Origin: Niastella populi | Lineage (GTDB): Bacteria; Bacteroidota; Bacteroidia; Chitinophagales; Chitinophagaceae | Reading direction: 5' to 3' | Assembly (NCBI RefSeq): GCF_002078015.1 | Contig: NZ_LWBP01000254.1 | Span: 62,001 to 126,000 of the forward strand | DNA: 64,000 nucleotides | Shown here: positions 53,767 to 62,560 of the stretch, in pieces | Layout: each line of letters opens with the position of its first letter | Numbering within the stretch: position 1 is the stretch's first letter | The notes under the pieces: generated by a model | The model's database searches: none | Seen by the model: the letters and a program-made list of their open reading frames with translations, nothing else | What the model was told of the DNA's origin: nothing | Program-made: the position numbers and the translations under genes

Positions 53767-55026
53767 ATGTTCAAAAGATCAATAATAACCGCAATATTAG
53801 CAGGCGTAGCAATGTCTTTACAGGCCCAAACGCCAATGACATTGACCGACATCCTCACAACGGTTGAAAAAAACAACCCCGGATTGAAGATGTACGAAGC
53901 GGAAGCCCGCGCATTCAAAGAAGCCGCCAAAGGCGCTTACAGCTGGATGCCGCCTGAAGCCGGCGCCGGAATATTCATGACGCCGTATAATACGAAAGAG
54001 ATAAAGGCCAACCCCGCAATGATGAATGAAGGCATGGGCTTTTTTATGGTGTCGGCGCAACAGATGTTTCCCAACCGGAAAAAACAGGATGCCGAAGCCG
54101 ACTGGATGCGGTCTATGTCGACAGTGGAAACGGAGAAGAGAAAAGTAGCGCTCAATGAATTGCGGTATGCGGCAAAGAAAAGCTACTATGAATGGCTGGT
54201 GTTGCAGAAAAGGCAAATGGTGCTCGATGAAGGCTCCCGCATTCTCGATTTTATGATCAAAAGTGCCGAAATACGATATAAGAACGGCCTGGGAAAGATC
54301 AGCGCCTATTATAAGGCAAAAGCCGCCCTGGCCAATATCGAAAACATGAAGCTGATGCTCGATAATGATATCCGCCTGAAGCGCATAATGCTAAACAGCC
54401 TCATGTATCGCAAGGTAGATCATGAATTCACTATCGACACGTTGTATACCTGGAAAGATTTTCCGGCTTCCATACTCGACTCGGCTTACCTCATTGACCG
54501 TCGCAGCGACATCCAGGCTTTACAACGTAATATAGAAGTGAACAACCTGCAACGCAATGCCGAGCTGGCCAAATTAAAACCCGAGTTTGGCATCAAGTAC
54601 GATCACATGATAGGGTTGGCCGCGCAGCCTTCCCAATTCTCCCTGATGGCAATGGTTAAACTGCCGTTGGCAAAATGGTCGTCTAAAATGAACAAGGCAA
54701 AAGCGGAGAGCCTGGTTTGGCAGAATGAATCACTGAAAAGCCAGCAGCAGATGATATTGAACGAGGCTGCCGGTATGGCCGGTTCTGCGAGAACCGAGCT
54801 CGAAACCAAAAAGAAACAGATGCGGTTATACGAAACCCAGATAGTTCCGGCGCTGCAAAGGAATTTTCAAACCATGCAACTGGGCTATGAACAAAATACC
54901 GAGGAGTTGTTTGAACTGTTCGATGCCTGGGAAGCATTGAATATGACCCGGCTCGAATACCTCGATCAGTTGAAAGCAGCGCTGTTGTTACAGGCAGAAC
55001 TGGAAAAAATACTGGAGGTTAAATAA
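53767..55026 (+). CDS. TolC-family outer-membrane efflux protein
   Basis: 419 residues. Signal peptide MFKRSIITAILAGVAMSLQAQ, then the TolC/OEP pattern of long helices with MTLTDILTTVEKNNPGLKMYEAEA at the start. The internally duplicated half ends in LGYEQNTEELFELFDAWEALNMTRLEYLDQL. Outer-membrane channel (CusC-like) for the metal pump encoded upstream and the adaptors downstream. Confidence 0.93.
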   Translation: MFKRSIITAILAGVAMSLQAQTPMTLTDILTTVEKNNPGLKMYEAEARAFKEAAKGAYSWMPPEAGAGIFMTPYNTKEIKANPAMMNEGMGFFMVSAQQMFPNRKKQDAEADWMRSMSTVETEKRKVALNELRYAAKKSYYEWLVLQKRQMVLDEGSRILDFMIKSAEIRYKNGLGKISAYYKAKAALANIENMKLMLDNDIRLKRIMLNSLMYRKVDHEFTIDTLYTWKDFPASILDSAYLIDRRSDIQALQRNIEVNNLQRNAELAKLKPEFGIKYDHMIGLAAQPSQFSLMAMVKLPLAKWSSKMNKAKAESLVWQNESLKSQQQMILNEAAGMAGSARTELETKKKQMRLYETQIVPALQRNFQTMQLGYEQNTEELFELFDAWEALNMTRLEYLDQLKAALLLQAELEKILEVK

Positions 55027-55146
55027 TGAAAGTTTATGAGTAAGATACTTAAGATATTATGGGCAGGCGGGTGGCCAATAATCAAAAAGCAATTGACAAC
55101 AGGTAATACTGAACGGTTGCGTGAACGAGCCGTTCAAACAGAGTCA

Positions 55147-56445
55147 ATGAGTAATAAAACAATTGCCAATTGCCAATTGCCGATTGCCAATTGGTATTTG
55201 CTTATTGCCTGTTTACTGGTGCCGGTTGTTTTCACGGCCTGCCGTGAAAATAAAAAAGACCAGCCCGAAACAAAAGCAAACGTACAGGACGCCTACACCT
55301 GCCCCATGCATCCGCAGATCATTAAAGATAAACCGGGCAGCTGTCCTGTGTGTGGAATGGACCTGGTAAAGAAAACGCCCGATAGCCATCGGCACGGCGA
55401 AAAGGTGGAAGATATTACGCTGAACGATCTCCTGCGCCCTTCGAACCAGTATGTGCTTTCGGGTATCCCTACTGTACATATCCAGGAACGGGATGAACCG
55501 GTTGAAATAACTGCCTATGGCTTTATAACATACGATACCCGCGAGGTGGGCACGGTTTCTACCAACGTAGCAGGCCGCATTGAAAAGTTATATGTGAAAT
55601 TCCGGTATCAGAAAGTGAACAAAGGACAAAAGATAATGGATATCTACAGTCCCGAGTTATTGACGGCGCAGCAAAACCTGTTGTTCCTGCTGCAACATGA
55701 TGCCGGTAACCGGTCGCTTATTTCAGCCGCCCGCCAAAAACTTTTATTGCTGGGCATGAGCGATCAACAATTGGATCAGGTTATAAAAAGCGGTAAACCT
55801 GCTTTTGCCGTTTCCATCTACAGCGGCTACAGTGGTCATATTCATGAAAGCGGCGCGGCGGAGGCCATGCAGCAGCAGTCGCAAACGGGAATGAAAGATG
55901 TTTCGCTCATCACCGAAGAGCTGCCGTTAAAAGAAGGCATGTATGTAACAAAAGGCCAGAACCTTTTTGTGATCTATAATCCATCAAAAGCCTGGGCCGT
56001 GCTGAATATTTTTTCCGGGCAGGCGGGCATGGTAAAAGTGGGCGATAAAGTGCGCATTTCGCCCGAAACAGCGCCCGACAAGGATTTCAGGGCCGACATA
56101 AGTTTCATGGAACCGTTTTACCGGCCCGATAGTAAAACTGCAACCGTACGTGTGTATTTCAACAATCGCAATATGAACATACCCATCGGCAGCCAGGTAA
56201 AGGCGGTGATCTTCGCCGGCGCCCGCTCAGCCCGCTGGTTACCCGAAGAATCGGTGCTCACCCTCGGCCTCGATAAAGTAGTGTTCATAAAAAAAGATGA
56301 CGCTTTTGTTGCGCATAAAATTGAAGCCGGCATCGTAAATAACCATCTTATACAGGTGTTGAACGGACTAACTGAAAAAGATGAAGTGGCGGCCAATGCC
56401 CAATACCTGGTAGACAGCGAGAGTTTTATAAAAGTGAAACAATAG
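55147..56445 (+). CDS. CusB-type periplasmic adaptor with heavy-metal-binding domain, 1
   Basis: 432 residues from ATG 55147, chosen because it opens a lipoprotein leader (h-region YLLIACLLVPVVF, Cys in FTAC). The frame extends to an ATG at 55036, but that part is hydrophilic and repeat-like. After the leader comes a heavy-metal-binding domain (YTCPMHPQI, CPVCGMDL), then barrel-sandwich, helical hairpin and beta-barrel regions of a membrane-fusion protein (GRIEKLYVKF, DIYSPELLTAQQNL, LKEGMYVTKGQNLFVI). Four copies of a 7-base unit ATTGCCA lie inside the leader-coding region. Confidence 0.9.
   Translation: MSNKTIANCQLPIANWYLLIACLLVPVVFTACRENKKDQPETKANVQDAYTCPMHPQIIKDKPGSCPVCGMDLVKKTPDSHRHGEKVEDITLNDLLRPSNQYVLSGIPTVHIQERDEPVEITAYGFITYDTREVGTVSTNVAGRIEKLYVKFRYQKVNKGQKIMDIYSPELLTAQQNLLFLLQHDAGNRSLISAARQKLLLLGMSDQQLDQVIKSGKPAFAVSIYSGYSGHIHESGAAEAMQQQSQTGMKDVSLITEELPLKEGMYVTKGQNLFVIYNPSKAWAVLNIFSGQAGMVKVGDKVRISPETAPDKDFRADISFMEPFYRPDSKTATVRVYFNNRNMNIPIGSQVKAVIFAGARSARWLPEESVLTLGLDKVVFIKKDDAFVAHKIEAGIVNNHLIQVLNGLTEKDEVAANAQYLVDSESFIKVKQ
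55161..55194 (+). repeat. 7-base tandem repeat in adaptor leader
   Basis: AATTGCC occurs three times, then GATTGCC and a partial unit. Because 7 is not a multiple of 3, each copy is read in a different frame (Ile-Ala-Asn-Cys-Gln-Leu-Pro). Related text is at 53650-53666. Confidence 0.75.
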
Positions 56446-56518
56446 GAAATTATGCTTCAGAATATTTTATATAATGGTACGGGCGGCAGGAGTTGGTTTC
56501 AACTTCCGTTGCGTCGTA

Positions 56519-56539
56519 TGCCGGCGATAATTGCCGGCA
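56519..56539. repeat. hairpin TGCCGGC/GCCGGCA between adaptor genes
   Basis: Perfect 7-bp stem with the 7-base loop GATAATT, between the stop of adaptor 1 and the preferred start of adaptor 2. No T-run. Confidence 0.5.
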
Positions 56540-56565
56540 ACCCGGCCGCAGCGCCGGTGACATTT

Positions 56566-57762
56566 ATGCGCCTTGTTATTTACGCAGCTTTTTTTGCCAT
56601 GCTGTTGTTATCGGCCTGTAAATACAATAAACCGGCTGAAACCGCCAAAAACGACACATATTATACCTGTTCCATGCACCCGCAGATCATGCAGGATAAA
56701 CCAGGTACCTGTCCTATTTGCCATATGGACCTGATACCGGTTAACCGATCGAACGAAGCAAAGGACGAACTTATGCTCAGCGATGAACAGATCCTGCTGG
56801 GCAATATTCAAACCGATACCCTCGGCCGTGCCCTGATGGGTGACAAAGTGGTGTTGACCGCCACCCTTAATTTCGATGAAATGAAGGTAAACACAGTGAG
56901 TGCACGCGTTATGGGCCGGATAGACAGATTATACTTCAAAAACACCGGCGACTACATAAAAAAGGGCGATCATTTATTCGATCTCTACAGTGAAGAATTG
57001 AATACCGCCAAACAGGAATACCTTGCGGCGCTCGAGCGGCAACAGGCATTGGGTAATTCAATTGTAGATTTTGAACAACTTATAGAAGGCGCAAAAAACA
57101 AGCTCAAGCTGTGGGGGGTAAGCGAATCGCAGATAACGGCCCTGGCAAAAACAAAAAAGTTTTCACCCCTTACCGCATTTTACAGCACTGCTTCCGGTTA
57201 TGTTACTGAACTGCCGGTGAAAGAAGGCCAGTATGTAATGGAAGGCGGCGTTATAGTAAAACTGGCCGATCTGTCGACCCTGTGGGCCGAAGCGCAGGTA
57301 TATGCATCACAGCTGGCCGCAGTTGACTACAAAGGCGTAGCCACTGTACAGTTACCCGATATGCCGGGCAGGGAAATAAAGGGAAAGGTAACATTTGCCA
57401 ACCCCGAGATCAGCACCGATACCCGTATCAATTTATTACGCGTATCCATTCCCAATACCGGTAACCGGTTAAAACCCGGTATGCCGGCTTATGTAGTACT
57501 GAAAAGCAGCGGCGGCAACGCCATGACGCTGCCCGTAGATGCCGTACTGCGCGACGGAAAAATGGCCCAGGTTTGGGTACAAACAGCAAAGAATACGTAT
57601 AAAAGGAAAATGGTTGAAACCGGGTTGGAGAGCGGTGATCGCATAGAAATAAAGTCGGGGTTACAGAACGGGGATGTTGTGGTAATCACCGGCGCTTACC
57701 TGCTGAACAGCGAATATATTTTCAAAAAAGGCGGCGAAATGATGGAAGAACATAAACACTAA
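56566..57762 (+). CDS. CusB-type periplasmic adaptor with heavy-metal-binding domain, 2
   Basis: 398 residues from ATG 56566 (lipoprotein leader MRLVIYAAFFAMLLLSAC); the longer frame from 56452 adds a Pro/Gly/Ala-rich stretch unlike a leader. Heavy-metal-binding domain with YTCSMHPQI and CPICHMDL, where His replaces the usual Gly before MDL. The MFP body includes GRIDRLYFKNTGDYIKKGD, DLYSEELNTAKQEYL and LPVKEGQYVMEGGVI. A second adaptor for the same pump, or one specialised for a different metal, is possible. Confidence 0.92.
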   Translation: MRLVIYAAFFAMLLLSACKYNKPAETAKNDTYYTCSMHPQIMQDKPGTCPICHMDLIPVNRSNEAKDELMLSDEQILLGNIQTDTLGRALMGDKVVLTATLNFDEMKVNTVSARVMGRIDRLYFKNTGDYIKKGDHLFDLYSEELNTAKQEYLAALERQQALGNSIVDFEQLIEGAKNKLKLWGVSESQITALAKTKKFSPLTAFYSTASGYVTELPVKEGQYVMEGGVIVKLADLSTLWAEAQVYASQLAAVDYKGVATVQLPDMPGREIKGKVTFANPEISTDTRINLLRVSIPNTGNRLKPGMPAYVVLKSSGGNAMTLPVDAVLRDGKMAQVWVQTAKNTYKRKMVETGLESGDRIEIKSGLQNGDVVVITGAYLLNSEYIFKKGGEMMEEHKH

Positions 57763-57825
57763 TTGCGCAAGGCTTGTTCCATTTGGCCAGCCAGGTTCTT
57801 TGACATGTTGAAATACGCATCTGCA

Positions 57826-57859
57826 TAAAAAAAGCGTCCCGATATTTGTCGGGACGCTT
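57826..57859 (-). terminator. terminator of secreted-protein gene
   Basis: Perfect 11-bp stem AAGCGTCCCGA / TCGGGACGCTT with a TATTTG loop. On the minus strand eight T residues follow. It lies 30 bases past the stop codon at 57889 and may also stop rightward transcripts from the metal operon. Confidence 0.9.
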
Positions 57860-57888
57860 ACTTAATTGTGCGTGATTTGACGGTTATC

Positions 57889-58296
57889 TTACTTTACTTT
57901 ATTTACAGTAGTTTCTTCTACGTAAGTGTGGCTTCTGTTGATCGAGTAAACTTCAGTAGTGCCATTCTTTTTAGATTTCACCACTACATTCAGGGCTGCA
58001 TCACTTAAATCATCAGATTTCAACATGAACTTTTTAGAAAGACCAACACCTTTGAATTTTTCAGCGTACAGGATGTTACCATACTCATCGCGGAAGGTTA
58101 CCGTGTATTCATCTTCTACGGTTGATTTCAGGTTCAGTTCAAATACAGGTTGGTTTTCTTTATTGCCGATGAACTTCAGTTCAGTTACATTTTTTGATGG
58201 ACCTTCTTCATTAGCCAGTGCTGTGTTAGAGAATGCGAAGGTTAAAGCGACTAAAGCGATAGCGATAAATCCAAAATTCCTCATTGCCTTTTTCAT
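57889..58296 (-). CDS. hypothetical secreted beta-rich protein
   Basis: 135 residues. Signal peptide (KKAMRNFGFIAIALVALTFAFSNTALA, cleaved after ALA), then one beta-sandwich-like domain: PVFELNLKSTVEDEYTVTFRDEYG, ILYAEKFKGVGLSKKF. Small, well expressed-looking (good promoter and terminator). The layout resembles DUF3244-like proteins, but I cannot place the family with confidence. Confidence 0.78.
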   Translation of the reverse strand: MKKAMRNFGFIAIALVALTFAFSNTALANEEGPSKNVTELKFIGNKENQPVFELNLKSTVEDEYTVTFRDEYGNILYAEKFKGVGLSKKFMLKSDDLSDAALNVVVKSKKNGTTEVYSINRSHTYVEETTVNKVK

Positions 58297-58454
58297 AATT
58301 CGTATTTTATATAATTTTTTTAAATTCTGTTGATTGCTTAACTATGGAGTAACAATCGTGTAAGGCAGGCAATTCGTACGTCTTTTCGAAAGAGAGAGCA
58401 ACTTTGCTTTGAGGTTCACCGGTTGGTGATTGCTGTTTGTTGCGTTTCGTGATA

Positions 58455-58484
58455 CAAACTTATGACACAAATGAAGGCGGCAAA
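58455..58484 (-). promoter_or_regulatory. Bacteroidota-type promoter for secreted-protein gene
   Basis: Reading leftward: TTTG (58484-58481), 18-base spacer, TAAGTTTG (58462-58455). Both boxes match exactly and the spacer equals that of the MATE promoter. The leader is about 150 bases. Confidence 0.75.
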
Positions 58485-58814
58485 AAACAACTCTATTTCG
58501 TTTATAGGATGGTTAAGCATATTAAGAAATGTTAAAACCGCCGTCTGGCGCGGGTTGTAGAGGAAATAATGCATGATGCCCAACCCGTTTTCAGGGTATT
58601 CAAAATGGCATCAGTTAATGATTCATTAACATACAATCTGCCTGCGAAACCATTTTCAGCCATTTCAGTGCTTCGAATTGGGCATTGTTCTTACAGGTGG
58701 CGCGCGTTATACAGCTTCATTACGAATCGCGATGCTTTTGCACCCTTTGCCTGGTTGGTTTTCGATACTTTTTGCATCTTTCACTCAATCAATGGAATAT
58801 ACTTTAAATTGACC

Positions 58815-58856
58815 GCTAACGATTGTTAGCTTTTATAACAAATATGGTTATCTTTG
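58815..58856 (+). promoter_or_regulatory. paa promoter with overlapping palindrome
   Basis: -7 box TATCTTTG (58849-58856) matches TAnnTTTG. The -33 region is taken by a perfect palindrome GCTAAC-GATT-GTTAGC (58815-58830), a candidate operator. Transcription would begin near 58863, so the paaA start must be the ATG at 58869 or 58878. Confidence 0.62.
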
Positions 58857-58877
58857 GTACCACTAAAAATGTTTCCC

Positions 58878-59825
58878 ATGTCGGTTCAGGAGTTGGAAAA
58901 GATCTTTTTGAATAAAATTGAACAGGAAGTAAAGATTGAGCCAAAGGATTGGATGCCAGACGCTTATCGTAAAACGCTGATACGGCAGATCTCCCAGCAC
59001 GCACACAGTGAGATCGTTGGTATGCTGCCCGAAGGCAACTGGATCAGCCGTGCACCCAGCCTTAAACGCAAGGCCATTTTGCTGGCCAAGGTGCAGGATG
59101 AGGCCGGTCATGGCCTGTACCTGTATTCGGCAGCCGAAACATTAGGCACAACCCGTGAACAAACCATCCTCGATCTGCATAGCGGGAAAGCCAAGTATTC
59201 TTCCATTTTCAATTATCCCACACTAACCTGGGGCGATATAGGCGCCATTGGGTGGCTTGTTGACGGAGCCGCTATTCTGAATCAGGTGATGTTGTGCCGC
59301 ACTTCATACGGACCGTACGCGCGGGCCATGGTGCGTATATGCAAAGAAGAAAGTTTTCACCAGCGCCAGGGGTTCGATATACTGATGGCCCTTTCGAAAG
59401 GCAGCCCCGAGCAACGTGAAATGTGCCAGGATGCTATCAATCGCTGGTGGTGGCCTTCATTGATGATGTTTGGCCCGCATGATGGCGAATCAACGCACAG
59501 CGAGCAAAGCACCCTGTGGAAGATAAAACGCATGAGCAATGATGAGCTGCGCCAGAAGTTTGTTGATATGATCGCTGAACAGGTAAAGGTGCTGAACATG
59601 ACATTGCCCGATGACAAATTGAAATGGAATGAAACAACCAAACACTACGATTTTGGTGAAATAAACTGGACGGAGTTCTGGAATGTGGTTAAAGGCAATG
59701 GCCCCTGTAATAAACAACGGCTCGATGCACGGCGCAAGGCATGGGACGAAGGCGCCTGGGTGCGCGAAGCCGCCAGTGCGCATGCCGCCAAACGCAAAAT
59801 GCGCGAAGAAAAGAAGATCGCATAA
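58878..59825 (+). CDS. paaA: phenylacetyl-CoA 1,2-epoxidase catalytic subunit
   Basis: 315 residues from ATG 58878 ([10 protein letters not shown]). Diiron ferritin-like subunit: [39 protein letters not shown], the first iron motif KVQDEAGHG and the second [11 protein letters not shown] are almost as in E. coli PaaA. Length is also normal. Forms the PaaABC epoxidase that converts phenylacetyl-CoA to the ring-1,2-epoxide using O2. First gene of the operon; the promoter lies 22 bases upstream. Confidence 0.97.
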   Translation: MSVQELEKIFLNKIEQEVKIEPKDWMPDAYRKTLIRQISQHAHSEIVGMLPEGNWISRAPSLKRKAILLAKVQDEAGHGLYLYSAAETLGTTREQTILDLHSGKAKYSSIFNYPTLTWGDIGAIGWLVDGAAILNQVMLCRTSYGPYARAMVRICKEESFHQRQGFDILMALSKGSPEQREMCQDAINRWWWPSLMMFGPHDGESTHSEQSTLWKIKRMSNDELRQKFVDMIAEQVKVLNMTLPDDKLKWNETTKHYDFGEINWTEFWNVVKGNGPCNKQRLDARRKAWDEGAWVREAASAHAAKRKMREEKKIA

Positions 59826-59845
59826 TAAATTCTAAAACGATTGTA

Positions 59846-60235
59846 ATGAATATACGGCTCACAAAATATTACTACGGTGACATACCAGAGGATAAAGGTG
59901 GCGGATTAAAAAATATTCAACGTAAAACAGGCAGTGAAGAACAGGCTGGCGGTGGCGCCGACTGGCCGCTGTGGGAAGTATTTATTCGCAGTAAACAGGG
60001 TATCGATCACAAACATGTGGGCAGCCTGCATGCGGCCGATGCTAAAATGGCCATTGAAAATGCCCGCGATGTATATACGCGCCGGATGGAAGGTGTAAGC
60101 ATTTGGGTGGTGGAAAGTAAATACATACATGCCAGCAACCCCGATGAAAGCGCATCGTTGTACGAACCGGCCAATGATAAAGTGTACCGCCATCCTACTT
60201 TTTACGATCTGCCCGATGAATTGACACATATGTAG
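59846..60235 (+). CDS. paaB: phenylacetyl-CoA 1,2-epoxidase subunit PaaB
   Basis: 129 residues from ATG 59846, preceded by AAAACGATT. The core (WPLWEVFIRSKQGIDHKHVG, SLHAADAKMAIENARDVYTR, SIWVVESKYI) is PaaB. E. coli PaaB is 95 residues; here about 30 residues (YYYGDIPEDKGGG...GGGAD) precede the core. PaaB bridges PaaAC dimers in the epoxidase. The reading frame is open further upstream inside paaA but is a shadow there. Confidence 0.93.
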   Translation: MNIRLTKYYYGDIPEDKGGGLKNIQRKTGSEEQAGGGADWPLWEVFIRSKQGIDHKHVGSLHAADAKMAIENARDVYTRRMEGVSIWVVESKYIHASNPDESASLYEPANDKVYRHPTFYDLPDELTHM

Positions 60236-60274
60236 AAGGGGTGAATGGTAATTGGATTCCAAATTCCTCAAACA

Positions 60275-61066
60275 ATGAACGAAACATTATATAACTATAC
60301 CCTGCACCTGGCCGATAATGCTCTTATTCTGGCGCAACGCAACAGCGAGTGGTGCGGGCACGGACCAGTTCTGGAACAGGATATTGCCATAACCAATATT
60401 TCATTAGACCTTATTGGCCAGGCGAGAAGTTTGTATCAGTACGCAGCCGAATTGTCAAATAACATTTTTTCCTCTACCACCGGGGCCAGAACCGCTACGG
60501 AAGACACGCTGGCCTATCTGCGCGAAGGCCGCGCATATAAGAACTGCTTACTGGTTGAACAACCCAATGGCGACTGGGCGCAAACCATTCTGCGGCAGTT
60601 CTTTTTCAGCACCTGTCAATTCTTTTTATACCAACGCTTACAAAGATCGGCCGACAGCACCCTGGCAGCCATTGCTGAAAAGTCATTGAAAGAAGTGACC
60701 TATCATGTGCGCTGGAGCAGTGAATGGGTAATACGCCTCGGCGATGGTACTGAAGAAAGCCGCAACCGTTTATTGAATGCGCTTGATGACCTATGGCCGT
60801 TCACCGGTGAAATGTTTACACCTGCCGGTTATGAAACAGATGCTGTTAACCTGGGATTCGGTGTAGATGTAAAAGCCATAAAACCGCTGTGGGAGCAACG
60901 CGTGAACGAGATCTTTGCAGAAGCAACCCTTTCCTCCCCAATAACAGGCAGTGAAGGCGTGTGGATGCAGAGCGGCGGCAAAGAGGGCGTGCATACCGAA
61001 CAGTTGGGTTTTATACTGGCAGAAATGCAATCGATGCAACGTACGTTCCCGGGATGTGAGTGGTAA
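60275..61066 (+). CDS. paaC: phenylacetyl-CoA 1,2-epoxidase structural subunit
   Basis: 263 residues from ATG 60275 (MNETLYNYTLHLADNALIL). The ferritin-like fold keeps RNSEWCGHGPVLEQDIAITN, LDLIGQARSLYQYAAEL, and the C-terminal signature MQRTFPGCEW. The helix bundle lacks the PaaA-type diiron set and acts as a scaffold for PaaA. 39 bases after paaB. Confidence 0.95.
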   Translation: MNETLYNYTLHLADNALILAQRNSEWCGHGPVLEQDIAITNISLDLIGQARSLYQYAAELSNNIFSSTTGARTATEDTLAYLREGRAYKNCLLVEQPNGDWAQTILRQFFFSTCQFFLYQRLQRSADSTLAAIAEKSLKEVTYHVRWSSEWVIRLGDGTEESRNRLLNALDDLWPFTGEMFTPAGYETDAVNLGFGVDVKAIKPLWEQRVNEIFAEATLSSPITGSEGVWMQSGGKEGVHTEQLGFILAEMQSMQRTFPGCEW

Positions 61067-61072
61067 GGTAAA

Positions 61073-61105
61073 TGTGATAATGTGATATATGCTAATGTGG
61101 TAATG
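61073..61105. repeat. GTGATAAT repeat in paaC-paaD gap
   Basis: TGTGATAATGTGATA followed by GCTAATGTGGTAATG, same unit as at 13607, 13787 and 17735. Copies within an operon suggest that it is tolerated as spacer. Confidence 0.5.
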
Positions 61106-61126
61106 AAATACAGCAGGCAATAGGCA

Positions 61127-61642
61127 ATGCACTCAACTGATAACATATCAACCCAAAATATCTGGTCCATTCTCGAGACGGTATGCGACCCCGAGGTGCC
61201 TGTGCTATCTGTCATCGATCTCGGAATAATCAGAGATGTAAAAATAACCCGGGCCAATGACGAAGACCAGATAGAAGTGGTGATTACGCCAACATATTCC
61301 GGTTGTCCGGCCATGGATGTAATACGAATGAGCATTAGGATGGTATTGTTGGAGCATGGATATAAGAACATTAAAATAAGCACCATTCTGTCACCCGCGT
61401 GGACAACCGACTGGATGACCCAGGCCGGGAAGGAAAAATTAAAGGCTTATGGTATTGCACCGCCAAATCCCAAACAACAGGTTTGCAATACGCAGTTATT
61501 TGCAGAAGATGAAGCGGTGCAGTGCCCGCATTGCAATTCATACAATACCCGCCGCATCAGTGAGTTTGGTTCAACCGCCTGTAAATCGTTGTTCCAGTGT
61601 AACGACTGCCTGGAACCGTTCGACTATTTTAAATGCTATTAA
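61127..61642 (+). CDS. paaD: PaaD, epoxidase Fe-S/iron maturation protein
   Basis: 171 residues. N-terminal MIP18/DUF59 domain (WSILETVCDPEVPVLSVIDL with the conserved DPE, TPTYSGCPAMDVI) and a C-terminal four-Cys zinc-ribbon-like part (VQCPHC, QCNDC, FKCY) with the hallmark FGSTACKSLFQCNDCLEPFD. Needed for activity of PaaABC, probably in metal insertion. Confidence 0.95.
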   Translation: MHSTDNISTQNIWSILETVCDPEVPVLSVIDLGIIRDVKITRANDEDQIEVVITPTYSGCPAMDVIRMSIRMVLLEHGYKNIKISTILSPAWTTDWMTQAGKEKLKAYGIAPPNPKQQVCNTQLFAEDEAVQCPHCNSYNTRRISEFGSTACKSLFQCNDCLEPFDYFKCY

Positions 61643-61685
61643 TACTATTTACAGCATAGATTGTACTGCCTAAACAAAGAATTAT

Positions 61686-62459
61686 ATGTCATCTGTTCTT
61701 TTTACTATTGAAGGAAGTATTGCCACTATTACGTTGAACCGGCCCGATAAATTGAATTCTTTTAACCGCGAAATGGCGTTGTTACTGCAAAAAAAGCTCG
61801 ATGAATGCATCGACAGGGCGGTTCGCTGTGTGTACATAACCGGAGCGGGTAAAGGGTTTTGTGCCGGGCAGGACCTTGCCGAAGTAGTTGACCCCGAAGG
61901 CCCCGGTATGCGGCGGATCCTGAGCGAACATTACAATCCTGTCATTACCCGCATCCGCAATTTGCAAAAACCTGTGGTAGCCGCGGTGAACGGCGTGGCC
62001 GCCGGCGCAGGCGCCAACATAGCACTGGCTTGCGATATTGTGGTAGCAGCGCAGTCGGCATCGTTTATACAGGCATTTTCAAAGATCGGCCTGGTGCCCG
62101 ATAGCGGCGGTACGTTTATGCTGCCCCGGTTGATCGGCTGGCAAAAAGCAAGCGCTATCATGATGCTGGGCGATAAAATTCCTGCCGGGCAGGCCGAACA
62201 AATGGGCATGATCTATAAAGTAATTCCCGATGAAGATTTTTCGGAAGAAAGCAAAAAGATAGCGTTTACCTTATCTCAATTACCCACTAAAGGGTTGGCC
62301 TACACTAAACATGTGCTCAGTAAAAGCATGACCAACAGCCTCGAGCAACAGCTGATGCTCGAAGATGAATACCAGCAACGCGCTGCAAACACTTCCGATT
62401 TCAAAGAGGGTATTCAATCGTTCCTCGAAAAGCGGGCGCCGGAGTTCAGGGGTGAGTAA
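61686..62459 (+). CDS. paaG: ring-1,2-epoxyphenylacetyl-CoA isomerase
   Basis: 257 residues, crotonase fold. GAGKGFCAGQDLAEVVDPEGPG, HYNPVITRIRNLQKPVVAAV, NGVAAGAGANIALACDIVVA and FSKIGLVPDSGGT match PaaG more closely than generic enoyl-CoA hydratases. The QDL...VDP.GP block with the catalytic Asp-containing loop is the marker. Converts the epoxide to 2-oxepin-2(3H)-ylideneacetyl-CoA. 43 bases after paaD. Confidence 0.93.
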   Translation: MSSVLFTIEGSIATITLNRPDKLNSFNREMALLLQKKLDECIDRAVRCVYITGAGKGFCAGQDLAEVVDPEGPGMRRILSEHYNPVITRIRNLQKPVVAAVNGVAAGAGANIALACDIVVAAQSASFIQAFSKIGLVPDSGGTFMLPRLIGWQKASAIMMLGDKIPAGQAEQMGMIYKVIPDEDFSEESKKIAFTLSQLPTKGLAYTKHVLSKSMTNSLEQQLMLEDEYQQRAANTSDFKEGIQSFLEKRAPEFRGE

Positions 62460-62485
62460 AAGTTGCCGGCAGTTACGTGATGGAT

Positions 62486-62533
62486 AGGTGCTTCACAGCT
62501 ACCTGTTGCGCTGAAAGTAAATGTGGCACACCT
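62486..62533. repeat. GTGTGCCACA palindrome, copy C (degenerate left arm)
   Basis: Right arm GTAAATGTGGCACACCT is identical to copy B. The left arm AGGTGCTTCACAGCTAC matches its complement at 12 of 17 positions. Loop CTGTTGCGCTGAAA. It lies between paaG and paaI. Confidence 0.65.
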
Positions 62534-62560
62534 GCAACGAACTTGTTTAAACATTGCATT

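Larger units (their letters stand above)
58297..58877. other. gene-free region upstream of paa operon
   Basis: 581 bases holding the leftward promoter at 58455-58484 and the paa promoter and palindrome at 58815-58856. An 86-codon open frame (58569-58829) has no domain, leader or usual codon bias and is not accepted. Confidence 0.55.

Noticed and set aside
58569-58829. 86-codon open frame upstream of paaA
   Set aside because: No signal, domain or conserved neighbour; it overlaps the promoter and operator region.
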